Source of the DNA: CAJPPJ01 sp963536495
GTDB lineage: Bacteria; Bacillota_I; Bacilli_A; RF39; UBA660
Length of the DNA: 64,000 bases
Assembly: GCA_963536495.1 (NCBI GenBank)
Contig: CAUTAF010000005.1
Location: forward strand, 45,318-109,317
Direction: 5' to 3'
In this document: in pieces, positions 44,682-52,990 of the stretch
How positions within the stretch are numbered: the first letter of the stretch is position 1
Layout of the letters: every line of letters starts with the position of its first letter
Notes under the pieces: model-generated
What the model saw: only the letters and a program-made list of their open reading frames with translations
The model's database searches: none
Told to the model about the DNA's origin: nothing
Translations under genes and position numbers: made by a program

Positions 44682-45890
44682 TCAAATTTTTACTTCAACA
44701 ATTTTTTTATATATTTTTTTTGCTATTTCAACAGGTATTTCTCCATATTCTTTATTTTGATTTTGATAGTGTGGAACTATACAATAACTACATTTATAAC
44801 AAACATTTATATTTTTTGAATAAGAATACCAAGAATTTAATATATATATATTTTCATCACTTAAAATATTATTTTTAGGTCTTGCAATATCATTTGCTCC
44901 ATTGTCTATTATATCTTCACAAAAAACTAATTTGTTTGTTAATAATCTTAAAAGTCCTATATCTCCTAAACAAATATCTTTGAATTTTTCTATTTTTATA
45001 CTATCTCTTTGTAATTTAAAACAAGAAGTACAACAACTTATACATTCTTTTCTATTATCAGGTTTAACAGTACAAATATAATTACTCTTATCAATATTTC
45101 TTTTAACTATTTCAGCATTATATCCTAAAAAATTAATTAGTTCTAAATCATCATTAGTCGGTAAAAATGTTTCTTGTTTATCATAACAACTTTCTTTCAT
45201 AGGACAATTATTGCAATTTGCAAGTTGTGGTGATGAATAATAAGGATTATATGTTCTATCATAGCCTAAAACATAACTAACTCCACAAGCTGTCCTTTCA
45301 AATACATTAATTTTATTTTCTTTACAAATACTATAAATTAAAGTTTTTATATTTTTAGGCATAGTTTTAACTCTCATATTCCATTTTTTCATTTCTTCTT
45401 CTGTTTGGTCTAATTCTTTTAAAATTTCATCATTTCCTCTTAATCCTGAAATTATTATAGAAATTTCTTTTTTATCCGAATATTGATTAAGTATTTTTTT
45501 AAACATATTATTTATAGTTGTTTCGTCGGTATTTTCATTAGGAATAAAAGGTCTTATATATGGAATACTTGGAATATTATATTTTTCACATAAGCCTAAA
45601 GTATTATATCTATTTCCTGTAACTTTTTCTATTTTAAACGATAATTCTGATATTGATACTAATACAACTAACTTTAAGTCTTTTATATAATTAGAAAGTT
45701 CTAAAGCCATTTCTTCTGTTATTTCAGATTTTGTAATAATAGATACTATTCCCTTATGTCCTGATTTTCTTAAATTTTCTAACTTTTTAAAAGTGTTCTC
45801 TACTTGAGTATCAAAAAAAGGGTCGCCATACAAATTATTAATTGATACAGGAATATTCGCAAAATAATTAATAAATTTTTTAAATTTCAT
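44682..45890 (-). CDS. Radical SAM-like Cys-rich protein lacking a canonical N-terminal CxxxCxxC
   Basis: 402 residues from the ATG at 45890 (AAAGGGGA site). The N-terminal 180 residues look like the later strands of a radical SAM barrel: INNLYGDPFFDTQVENT, GIVSIITKSEIT, LVVLVSISELSF and IPYIRPFIPNENT. No CxxxCxxC precedes them. Instead, about a dozen Cys cluster later: NCNNCPMKESC near 240, KECISCCTSC near 295 and CYKCSYC near the end, suggesting several Fe-S clusters. It may have lost or relocated the SAM cluster, or act with the next gene's protein. First gene of the cassette. Confidence 0.65.
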   Translation of the reverse strand: MKFKKFINYFANIPVSINNLYGDPFFDTQVENTFKKLENLRKSGHKGIVSIITKSEITEEMALELSNYIKDLKLVVLVSISELSFKIEKVTGNRYNTLGLCEKYNIPSIPYIRPFIPNENTDETTINNMFKKILNQYSDKKEISIIISGLRGNDEILKELDQTEEEMKKWNMRVKTMPKNIKTLIYSICKENKINVFERTACGVSYVLGYDRTYNPYYSSPQLANCNNCPMKESCYDKQETFLPTNDDLELINFLGYNAEIVKRNIDKSNYICTVKPDNRKECISCCTSCFKLQRDSIKIEKFKDICLGDIGLLRLLTNKLVFCEDIIDNGANDIARPKNNILSDENIYILNSWYSYSKNINVCYKCSYCIVPHYQNQNKEYGEIPVEIAKKIYKKIVEVKI

Positions 45891-45988
45891 TTTTTCCCCT
45901 TTCATATTTTAAAAATTTTCATAACTAATTATATCAATTTAAGTTGTACTTACTTTTTATAATTTCATACTTAGCTGTTTCTATAATA

Positions 45989-45997
45989 ATTATAACA
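45989..45997 (-). promoter_or_regulatory. Extended -10 for the radical SAM cassette
   Basis: Minus strand TGTTATAAT, about 100 bases before the 45890 start, right after a terminator. -35 poor (AAAAAT). Confidence 0.45.
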
Positions 45998-46044
45998 AAG
46001 TAAATTTACTAATTTTTTATAGAATTTTACTTTTTCAAAAAGAA

Positions 46045-46070
46045 GAAAAAAGAGTATTTTCTACTCTTTT
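46045..46070 (-). terminator. Terminator after the 46079 gene
   Basis: AGAGTA / TACTCT stem with T run on the minus strand, 10 bases past the stop codon. Confidence 0.75.
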
Positions 46071-46078
46071 ACTTTTAA

Positions 46079-46282
46079 CTAAATCTCTAAACAAGCAATA
46101 TAAGAATGGTTTTTTATCCTTAGACTTACATCTTTTATAACTTTTTCTAAATTGTATTTTTTAAAATTTAGTTCTTTGATTTTATTAGAATTAGTTTTAT
46201 CTAAATTTTCAATCTCTTTACTAAGTTCTTCTAATTGCTTTTTTTTCTTTTGGTATAAATCTTTCATTTCTAATTCTGTCAA
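46079..46282 (-). CDS. Small coiled-coil protein
   Basis: 67 residues, almost one continuous coiled coil (KKKKQLEELSKEIENLDK). Overlaps the preceding 60-residue gene by four bases, which supports both. No function recognised. Probably originally downstream of the DUF262 gene and separated from it by the TnpB element. Confidence 0.6.
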   Translation of the reverse strand: MTELEMKDLYQKKKKQLEELSKEIENLDKTNSNKIKELNFKKYNLEKVIKDVSLRIKNHSYIACLEI

Positions 46283-46461
46283 ATAATATCACCTTTTCCA
46301 ATCTTGTATTTAACAAGTTTATCATTTTCTTTTATCCAAATTCCTTTCTTGTTAGTTGTTTTTATGTTATAAAATTCTAATAAATTATCTAAAAATTTAC
46401 TGTTTCTTTTTTCTTTTAATTTTAAAAAATCTTTTTTCAATATTTTCTTTTTCTTTCTCAT
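46279..46461 (-). CDS. Small basic protein
   Basis: 60 residues, basic, beginning MRKKKKILKKDF and with a GIWIKENDKLVKYKIG strand pair, perhaps an SH3-like or nucleic-acid-binding fold. Weak ribosome site, but coupling to the next gene argues it is translated. Confidence 0.5.
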   Translation of the reverse strand: MRKKKKILKKDFLKLKEKRNSKFLDNLLEFYNIKTTNKKGIWIKENDKLVKYKIGKGDII

Positions 46462-46559
46462 ATCATCACTTATTTCTTATTCTTATTCGTTTTTTTATTT
46501 TTTATTTCTTTTTCTCTTTCATTCAAATAATTCATTCTGATTTCCATTTTTTTATAAAT

Positions 46560-46680
46560 ACGAACATCTGACACACTCTAAAAAGTAATATAAAACAGCG
46601 TTTACTATTTTAATAAAAACTTTTCTTTATAAAATATAACATCATTACAATGCTATTTTTAAAGGGTTAAGTGCTAACCC
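46560..46680 (-). ncRNA. Putative guide RNA region of the second TnpB
   Basis: The tnpB 3' coding end contains a hairpin GGGTTA / TAACCC (46664-46669, 46675-46680), followed by an AT-rich flank to about 46560 with no gene. By analogy with other TnpB elements the guide RNA would span this region. Less structure is visible than for the first copy. Confidence 0.35.
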
Positions 46681-47937
46681 ATTACCACTTACTACCAGTC
46701 TTAATTGTTCTAGTAGCCTTGTAGATATTACCTTACTTAGAATTTGCAAACTACCATTTACATCTGCGTTTACGCACTCACCGTTAGGTCTTCTAAACAT
46801 TCCTCTTCTTATTCTCTTTCCTCTTGGTATTGTTTCTTTATTTGGTTTTTCATTATCTAAAAAACTTGTCTTAGAAGTATAACTTTCTTCTGTTTCTATT
46901 AATCTTATATCCTCATATTCTAACTTATATCTTAATTGCTCTATTATTCTCTTTATAGGTACTTGTACAAAGTTTTTTAAACCTTTTAATTGTTTCTTCC
47001 TCTTATTTTGTTTTTGGAATTTATTATTTCCAATTACTATTGTATCTATATTATTTTCCTTACAATAGTTTATTATATACCTTGTTGTTTTATGAATGTA
47101 ATCATTCATTATATTGTTTCTTTTTACTCTTAATCTTGTTAGTCTATTAGATTTATATGATTTTTTCTTCTTATCTTTCTCATTGACAGTTGCAAGTATA
47201 CTCTGATATTTTCCTATCTGATAGTTATAATATATATTCTTACTCTTTAAACCCTTACCATTAATAATAATACTTCTTATTCCTATATTATTTGTAATAG
47301 TTACTAAGTTATTTAAACCTAAGTCTATTGATATTATTCTACTATCATCATCTATATAATCAACTACTTCTTTATTTATTAATGCTTTTTCATCATCATA
47401 GATGATGTAAACATCTATATCTGCTCCATTATATTTAAACATAACTTGATTTGCTTTACCTTTATTATACATAGTAAAACTTAAATCTTTAAGATAGCCT
47501 TTAAAATTTAATATCTTATCATTCTGTTTAAAGTTCTGATTAGTAATTATTAGTTCATCATACTTAGAACTTTTATACTTAGGTAGCTTAGGTTTACCTG
47601 TATAATTACTTTTATTCTTCTTGTAGTCCTTGATAGCTTTAAAAAAGCTATCATAAGATGATTGTACTTTCCTAAGTATCTGTTGTACTGATTGAGCATA
47701 TATTAAACTTCTATATAGTTCCGTTCTATCTCTTTTGAATATTCTATCCATATCATTATATTTGATATATTTTCTTACCACATTACCTTTACTATCTTTA
47801 GTTTTATTAAAGAAAAAGTTCTGTCTGATAATAAATATAGCACTATTAGATATTTTCTTACATTGTTCTAATTGTTCTAATATAAATGGAAAATATTTAT
47901 TATTCTTTTTTATTTTATGCTTTTCTATTCTTTTCAT
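46645..47937 (-). mobile_element. tnpB: Non-canonical TnpB (Gly at the RuvC-II Glu position, no zinc ribbon)
   Basis: 430 residues, complete, ATG at 47937 with AAAGGGGG. RuvC-I D205 (IISIDLGLNN) and RuvC-III D392 (NADVNGSL) are present. The RuvC-II region reads TIVIGNNKFQK with G303 where canonical TnpB has Glu. The CxxC pairs are missing: the zinc-ribbon site reads EESYTSKTSFLD followed by RGMFRRPNGECVNADVNG. TnpB groups with a relocated catalytic Glu are known; E350 or E351 in TEESYTSK is the likely substitute. No tnpA nearby. Inserted between a DUF262 gene and two small genes. Confidence 0.88.
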
Positions 47938-48038
47938 TCTTACACCCCCTTTCTTATAGGTTTTTATATGTTCTTTAATACTTTTGTATTGTTTTTATTG
48001 GTTTATATTGCTATATCTGACATTTCCATCACTCCTTT

Positions 48039-48791
48039 TTATAAATATTCTTTTTTTATTTTCTTTAAGTGTTCTTCACTCATCTTAGTTCCTAACTCAT
48101 TAATCTCTAAAAATAACTCTATCTTTTGTCTATCAGTTAAATCATTACCAAACTTTCTAGGAGTTATTTCAGTAGCTTTTACATTAGCATATAACAACTC
48201 TATTTTATCTTTGCTATTTAAGTTTTTAAAGAAAATTCCGTCTTCTAAAGAGAATTGGTTTTCTATAAACTCAAATATTGTACTTAATCTTTGTTTTCCG
48301 TCAACAACTTCTAATATATCAAAGTCAAAACTATCTACTCTATCTTCAAGTTTTTTTGAACATTGAATAAAAGTAGGAGTTATATCAGCTTTTCCTTTGA
48401 ATAAATTTTCTATATATGCTCTTTTTTGCTCTAAAGTCCAAACAAAATCTCTTTGATAGAATGGAGATAAATCTAATTGATTTTCATATAATCTTTTATA
48501 TAAATCAACCACTCTAAAATCGTGAATTTTTCTATCAATTATTTTCTCCCATTCATCTTTCTTTGTTCTAATTGTATTTGAAATTTCAGCATTAGCCTCT
48601 TCATTAGTTTTACATAACTCAAACAGATTTACTTTTTCTAAAGTAAAATCTTCCCATTTATCACCTTTTAATTCTTTACCTTTTACAGTAAACATAAAGA
48701 ACTTGTCTTTATCTACAATTTCACAATCTTTTGTGTTTCTTCCCAAAAGAAAAACTTTATCTCCTACTTCAAAATTTTTAGTTAATTTCAT
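48039..48791 (-). CDS. Short DUF262 (DGQQR-motif) protein A
   Basis: 250 residues. An N-terminal SH3-like segment (VGDKVFLLGRN) and linker lead into a DUF262/ParB-like core: LSPFYQRDFVW (109-118), DGKQR (164-168; family DGQQR) and a C-terminal LFLEINELGTKMSEEHLKKIKKEYL. The DUF262 core is found in GmrSD, SspE-like and related defence or nucleotide-sensing enzymes (known); here no HNH/DUF1524 nuclease is attached, so it cannot be called a restriction enzyme. Its last 30 residues are nearly identical to those of the paralogue at 50953. Part of the operon starting at 50439. Confidence 0.82.
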   Translation of the reverse strand: MKLTKNFEVGDKVFLLGRNTKDCEIVDKDKFFMFTVKGKELKGDKWEDFTLEKVNLFELCKTNEEANAEISNTIRTKKDEWEKIIDRKIHDFRVVDLYKRLYENQLDLSPFYQRDFVWTLEQKRAYIENLFKGKADITPTFIQCSKKLEDRVDSFDFDILEVVDGKQRLSTIFEFIENQFSLEDGIFFKNLNSKDKIELLYANVKATEITPRKFGNDLTDRQKIELFLEINELGTKMSEEHLKKIKKEYL

Positions 48792-48832
48792 TTTTTTCTC
48801 CTTATAATGTTAATTTTTAAAATAAATCAAAG

Positions 48833-49690
48833 TTATTTATTCAAAAATTCTAAATCATCTTCATCAATTTCATTATTCAAAATACCATAAATGCTTTTTT
48901 GAAACATTGATAACGATTGTATTCCTTTCTGATTGTTATAATCTTCTTGAAATTCTTCAAGTTCATCTAAAAGAATTGAATTAATTCCAAGAAAGCTATA
49001 AACTTTGTCTAAATCTTCTTTTTTCTCTCTTACTGAAAGCTCACTGTCTAATCCTTTCATAATATTTATTTTTTGTAAGTTTCTCCATTTTTTATAAATG
49101 TATTCTTTTATATTTTTATATGTTAGATAATTATTATTACTTTCTTTTTGAAAAAATGCTCCGATACTTTGAATTTGTTTCACAACACTTTCAATACTAT
49201 CCCAAGTTTCAATTTCTGCAATTTTAGTTTCAAATTTTTCAATTTTATTTCTTAATAATTTTATATAATAATTATAGAAATTATAACTGTATTCTTCTTT
49301 ATCTCTTTTTTCAAATTCTTCTATTTTTCCATTCGTTATAGTTAATGGAAAATTTTTATCGTTTAACTTAACTCTTTCAAGTAAGTATTCTTCCCTATTT
49401 TTATCAGTAAAATTAAAGAAATATCTAGGAAATTTTTTTTCTAAATTTTCTTTTACTTCATAAAAAGTATTATAACCCTCTCCCTCTTCAATTAAAAACT
49501 CTTTTAAAGAAATATCTTTTCCATAATCTTCATCAAGATAAGTATTTGTTAATCTTTCTACTTCATTTGTAATTTCTAAGAAAAACATTCCATTTAAAGT
49601 TCTATCAAAAGTTTCTTTTTTATCTTTTTCTATAAATTCTTTAATTTCTTTTTTTAAAGTTTCCCAAGTTTTAACTTTGTTTTCTTTCAT
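48833..49690 (-). CDS. Hypothetical protein of the radical SAM-DUF262 operon
   Basis: 285 residues from the ATG at 49690 (AGGAAGTG site; ORF upstream extension lacks one). Helical, with acidic stretches and an aromatic middle (YSYNFYNYYIKLLRNKIEKFETKIAEIETW). No family recognised. Conserved position between a radical SAM gene and a DUF262 gene suggests it belongs to the same functional unit. Confidence 0.75.
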   Translation of the reverse strand: MKENKVKTWETLKKEIKEFIEKDKKETFDRTLNGMFFLEITNEVERLTNTYLDEDYGKDISLKEFLIEEGEGYNTFYEVKENLEKKFPRYFFNFTDKNREEYLLERVKLNDKNFPLTITNGKIEEFEKRDKEEYSYNFYNYYIKLLRNKIEKFETKIAEIETWDSIESVVKQIQSIGAFFQKESNNNYLTYKNIKEYIYKKWRNLQKINIMKGLDSELSVREKKEDLDKVYSFLGINSILLDELEEFQEDYNNQKGIQSLSMFQKSIYGILNNEIDEDDLEFLNK

Positions 49691-49713
49691 TTTTTCACTT
49701 CCTTTAACTAATT

Positions 49714-50439
49714 TCAATCTTCTATCCAAAAAGTAGAAATGTTACCATTTGGTTTTATCTTTAAAGACTTCTTATTTGCTTTTGAAAAATCAGGAGAAAT
49801 ATCTTTTCTATCAATGAAACAACCTTTATAAAAATGTCCATAGACTGTATCATTGAAAGATTTAGATAAAGGTAGTTCTTTTATATATTCAGGAACTGTT
49901 GTATCTATTTCTTTGCCATTTACCTTTGAAACAGTAGAAAGCTTTATTTTATATCCTAAATTTTGATATTTGTCAATAAAATCATCTAATTCTTTTCTAT
50001 CTACAAATGTATCTGAAAAAATAAGTTTTGAAATAGTTATATCTCCTTGTAATTGATTAGGTGAAATAGTAATTTCTTTATCACCATATAAACTAAAATT
50101 CCAATGAATATTAGGTACTTCTTTATCTATTTCTAATATCTTTTCAGGAAAATCAAAATTAGTAGTGATTGCAATATCATATTTTTCAAATAAAAATAAA
50201 CATATTTCTTTTATTTCAGGATTTAAAAGAGGTTCTCCTCCTACCAATGTAACTCTTTTTATTTTATTTTCTTGTAAAGTTTTATGAATTTTTTTTAACT
50301 TTTTTAAAGTCAAAAATTTCTTTGATTTATTTCTATAAACATCTATACAAAAAGGACATTCTCTATTACAAATATGAGTAAGAACTATGTAAGCATTATC
50401 TTCCAAAGAAATATTATCAGGATTAAAAGTATCTTTCAT
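49714..50439 (-). CDS. Radical SAM enzyme (CxxxCxxC)
   Basis: 241 residues from the ATG at 50439 (GAGGGGAGA site; an ATG at 50457 is less suited). C24, C28 and C31 in THICNRECPFC form the radical SAM site, followed by VTLVGGEPLLNPEI (GGEP at 67-70) and AITTNF. The length fits small radical SAM enzymes such as QueE-like or activating enzymes, but the substrate cannot be told. First gene of an operon controlled by the 18-bp palindrome promoter (50493-50521), with a DUF262 protein as the third gene. Confidence 0.88.
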   Translation of the reverse strand: MKDTFNPDNISLEDNAYIVLTHICNRECPFCIDVYRNKSKKFLTLKKLKKIHKTLQENKIKRVTLVGGEPLLNPEIKEICLFLFEKYDIAITTNFDFPEKILEIDKEVPNIHWNFSLYGDKEITISPNQLQGDITISKLIFSDTFVDRKELDDFIDKYQNLGYKIKLSTVSKVNGKEIDTTVPEYIKELPLSKSFNDTVYGHFYKGCFIDRKDISPDFSKANKKSLKIKPNGNISTFWIED

Positions 50440-50492
50440 TAAATTATCTCCCCTCATTTAGTTTAAATCTTTCATTTTCTTTTGATATGTAT

Positions 50493-50521
50493 ATTATACC
50501 ATAATATATATATTATGTCAA
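50493..50521 (-). promoter_or_regulatory. Radical SAM/DUF262-A promoter with 18-bp spacer palindrome
   Basis: Minus strand TTGACA (50516-50521), 17 bp, TGGTATAAT (TATAAT 50493-50498); CATAATATATATATTATG at 50500-50517. Identical core to that at 51873. Confidence 0.88.
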
Positions 50522-50532
50522 GTATATCTAGT

Positions 50533-50562
50533 AAAAAAGTGGGTTTTACCCCCACTCTTTTT
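50533..50562 (-). terminator. Terminator after the 50562 gene
   Basis: AGTGGG / CCCACT stem with surrounding A/T runs (T run on the minus strand), overlapping the end of the gene. Confidence 0.8.
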
Positions 50563-50939
50563 TATCTTTCACCTTTTTTTATTTTATCCTCTTTTTCTTT
50601 TAGTTTTTCTAATTTTTCTTGTAATTTTTTCTTTTCTACTTCAATTTCTTCTAAAAGTTCTTCGTCTTTTTTTAAATCTTCATAGTATATTTCCATAGGT
50701 AACATTTCGTGATTGATGTCATAAAAATCTTCAAGTGCATATTTACCGAATTTACTTTTTAAAAATTTTTCTAAATTTTCAAGTGGACTTCCATTATCGT
50801 ATTCGTCCGAATATATTATATAACTATCCTTTGAAAACATTCCACATTTTTCAAAAACTCTCTTATATTCAGTTGTATCTTCTTTACTTTTTATGAAATC
50901 TTCTATTCCTTTTCTATCAAAAATGTAAACTTCTCTCAT
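50562..50939 (-). CDS. Hypothetical acidic protein after DUF262-B
   Basis: 125 residues from the ATG at 50939, with AAGGAG eight bases upstream; the longer reading frame with TTG start overlaps the DUF262 gene and lacks a site. N-terminal alpha/beta part (REVYIFDRKGIEDFIKSKED) and a C-terminal coiled coil ending KIKKGER. No domain recognised; last gene of a three-gene operon. Confidence 0.72.
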   Translation of the reverse strand: MREVYIFDRKGIEDFIKSKEDTTEYKRVFEKCGMFSKDSYIIYSDEYDNGSPLENLEKFLKSKFGKYALEDFYDINHEMLPMEIYYEDLKKDEELLEEIEVEKKKLQEKLEKLKEKEDKIKKGER

Positions 50940-50952
50940 ATTTTTCATCTCC

Positions 50953-51675
50953 TTATAAATATTCTTCTTTAATTTTTTCAATATGTTTATCTGACATTTT
51001 TGTTCCTAACTCATTTATTTCTAAGAATAATTCTATCTTTTCTTTGTCTGTTAAATCGTTATTATACCCTTGTTTAATTATTCTTGTATACCTTATTTGA
51101 TGAAATAAAATCGTTTTCTTATCTTCTTCATTTAATTCACTGAAAACCTTACCATTTTCTAATTTTATTTTATCTTCAACGAAATCTAACAATGTACTTA
51201 ATCTTTGCTTTCCGTCTAACACTTCTAATCTTGGGTCTTTAACTACATTTACAATAAAAGTAGGTTTTGTTTCAATTCCTTTTTCAAAAATAGCCATAAT
51301 ATAAGCTAATTTTTGTTTTTTTGTCCACACTAAATCTCTTTGATAAAAAGGGTTTAAATCAATTTCTTTGTCTATCCAATATCTGTAAACATCAATTAAT
51401 CTCATTGTCATATTTTGAGTGAACTCTAATAAATGATACCATTTATTTTCTTTTGTTAAGATTTCTTCATTAGTATTTTCACTTTTTGTTAATTCTACTT
51501 CTGCAAAATCTCTTTCTATATCTTTCCATTCACAATTAGTTGTAAATGGAATTTTTGTATATTCCTTTCCTTTACAAGTTATTATTTTTCCATTTATTTT
51601 TGTTATTACTAAATCTTGAAATCTTTCTTTTTGATAATGATAAACTTTATCTCCTATTTTTGCATTTTTTAACAT
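50953..51675 (-). CDS. Short DUF262 (DGQQR-motif) protein B
   Basis: 240 residues from the ATG at 51675 (AAGGAAG site; a GTG at 51684 overlaps that site and is rejected). N-terminal IGDKVYHY segment, then LNPFYQRDLVW, VLDGKQRLSTLLDF and the C-terminal LTDKEKIELFLEINELGTKMS block, in the same order as DUF262-A. Overall diverged but with near identical ends, so these are true paralogues. No nuclease domain. Behind its own palindrome-regulated promoter, together with two small proteins. Confidence 0.82.
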   Translation of the reverse strand: MLKNAKIGDKVYHYQKERFQDLVITKINGKIITCKGKEYTKIPFTTNCEWKDIERDFAEVELTKSENTNEEILTKENKWYHLLEFTQNMTMRLIDVYRYWIDKEIDLNPFYQRDLVWTKKQKLAYIMAIFEKGIETKPTFIVNVVKDPRLEVLDGKQRLSTLLDFVEDKIKLENGKVFSELNEEDKKTILFHQIRYTRIIKQGYNNDLTDKEKIELFLEINELGTKMSDKHIEKIKEEYL

Positions 51676-51680
51676 AATAA

Positions 51681-51824
51681 TCACTTCCTTGTTTCTATTT
51701 TTTTTAAGTCTTCTTGTATTTCTTCAATTAAAGAAACAACTTTTTCTAAATCTTTAACATTTTTTTCCAATAATTGTTCGTATCTATCTAATGTATCATT
51801 TATTCTCTCAATAGTTTTATCCAT
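51681..51824 (-). CDS. 47-residue coiled-coil protein ahead of DUF262-B
   Basis: A complete frame of 47 codons, starting MDKTIERINDTLDRYE and ending KKIETRK. It fills the space between promoter and DUF262-B, and its TGA stop lies next to the following gene's ribosome site, so coupling is likely. Preceded by AAGAGGTA, an adequate site. A single amphipathic helix throughout. Confidence 0.65.
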   Translation of the reverse strand: MDKTIERINDTLDRYEQLLEKNVKDLEKVVSLIEEIQEDLKKIETRK

Positions 51825-51872
51825 AGTATCTTACCTCTTTAAAATTTAAACTTTTGTTATCTTGGTAGTTGT

Positions 51873-51901
51873 ATTATACCATAATATATATATTATGTCA
51901 A
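51873..51901 (-). promoter_or_regulatory. DUF262-B promoter with 18-bp spacer palindrome
   Basis: Minus strand TTGACA (51896-51901), 17 bp, TGGTATAAT (TATAAT 51873-51878); CATAATATATATATTATG at 51880-51897. Confidence 0.88.
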
Positions 51902-51930
51902 GTAGATATTAAGTTTTCATTAGCTTTAAT

Positions 51931-51961
51931 AAAAAAAGGCTAGAATTTCTTCTAACCTTTT
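51931..51961 (-). terminator. Terminator after the 51973 gene
   Basis: AAAGGxTAGA / TCTAxCCTTT stem with T run on the minus strand. Confidence 0.75.
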
Positions 51962-51972
51962 ATCTAAACATT

Positions 51973-52935
51973 TTAATTTTTATTATCAGAATTTGTTACT
52001 TCTGTATTTGTAGGTGCTGTATTTTCTATCCCTGTTGTTTCTTCTTCTACTTTTGGAACTTCAGTTTTTTCTATTTCTTCCAAACTAGGTTCTTTTAACA
52101 AATCAGGATTTTTTTCAAAAAATGCTTTTATTTGTTCTTTTAATACAGGTATTTTTTGTAACAATCTTTCTTCTTCATCAACTCTTAAATTTAGTTGTGC
52201 CACTCCTAAGATTTCTTTAATATCTGCTATTGTATCTTCTGCACTTTTTATTTCTATTTCTCCTCTGTTTTCTCTTAACAATTCATAATTTATATATTCT
52301 ACGATTGTTCTAAGTATTTCTTGCTGTTTTAATACAGAGAAATTATTTAATACAGCTATTTTTTCTAATCCTACTGTTAATATATCAGTATTTATAGAGT
52401 TTTTTATTATTAAAAATTCATCTTCTGATATATTTTTTTGTTTAAACCATTCTCTTATTTGTGGATAATTTTCTTCAATTAATAAATCTAACAATACAGA
52501 ATACATTTGTTCTCTATTATCTTCTTTAATTAATTCTTCATATTTGTTTTGATTAAGGTATTTTCTAACTTCCTCTTGTGGTAAGTTAGGTAATTCTTTT
52601 ATTATTGTATTTATATCTCTATAATTAGTAAATTCTTTTACAACTACTAATTTATATTTGTCATCTATCTTAGTCAAATCTGTATTTTCATCTCTGACTT
52701 TAACTATTGGTGCTGTTACCAATGAATTGAAAGTTTTTTCAATTTCACTTTCTTCTTCATTGTAAAATGGTATTGGCACTTCTTCCATATAGAACGCTGT
52801 ATTAATTCTCATATTTTTCTTTCCTATTTTAACAATAGAGTTATCTTTTTCTCTATTTTCTACATAAGTCCTAAATCCAAGAACTGCTACAACGATTAAT
52901 AACACTGTTATTAAACTTATTATAATTTTTTTCAT
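51973..52935 (-). CDS. Membrane-anchored exported protein
   Basis: 320 residues. N-terminal transmembrane or signal-anchor segment (IIISLITVLLIVVAVLGF, about 4-21) followed by a helical exported domain of about 260 residues and a disordered Glu/Thr-rich tail (ending NTEVTNSDNKN). The helical part resembles chaperone-like foldase N-domains only superficially. It lies downstream of the structured 148-bp block, which would form its leader if transcribed from 55094. Function unknown. Confidence 0.8.
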   Translation of the reverse strand: MKKIIISLITVLLIVVAVLGFRTYVENREKDNSIVKIGKKNMRINTAFYMEEVPIPFYNEEESEIEKTFNSLVTAPIVKVRDENTDLTKIDDKYKLVVVKEFTNYRDINTIIKELPNLPQEEVRKYLNQNKYEELIKEDNREQMYSVLLDLLIEENYPQIREWFKQKNISEDEFLIIKNSINTDILTVGLEKIAVLNNFSVLKQQEILRTIVEYINYELLRENRGEIEIKSAEDTIADIKEILGVAQLNLRVDEEERLLQKIPVLKEQIKAFFEKNPDLLKEPSLEEIEKTEVPKVEEETTGIENTAPTNTEVTNSDNKN

Positions 52936-52990
52936 ACTCTCTTAACCCTTTCCTTTCATTTTCAATTTGTAAAACTAAAATTGAAAAATT

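Noticed and set aside
46470..46547. A 25-codon frame on the minus strand between the second TnpB and the 46461 gene
   Set aside because: No ribosome binding site, very Lys-rich, and it lies within the putative right end of the TnpB element. Possible but not supportable.
48039..48791. GmrSD-type IV restriction enzyme
   Set aside because: Only the DUF262 core is present. The DUF1524/HNH nuclease part of GmrSD or SspE is absent in both copies.
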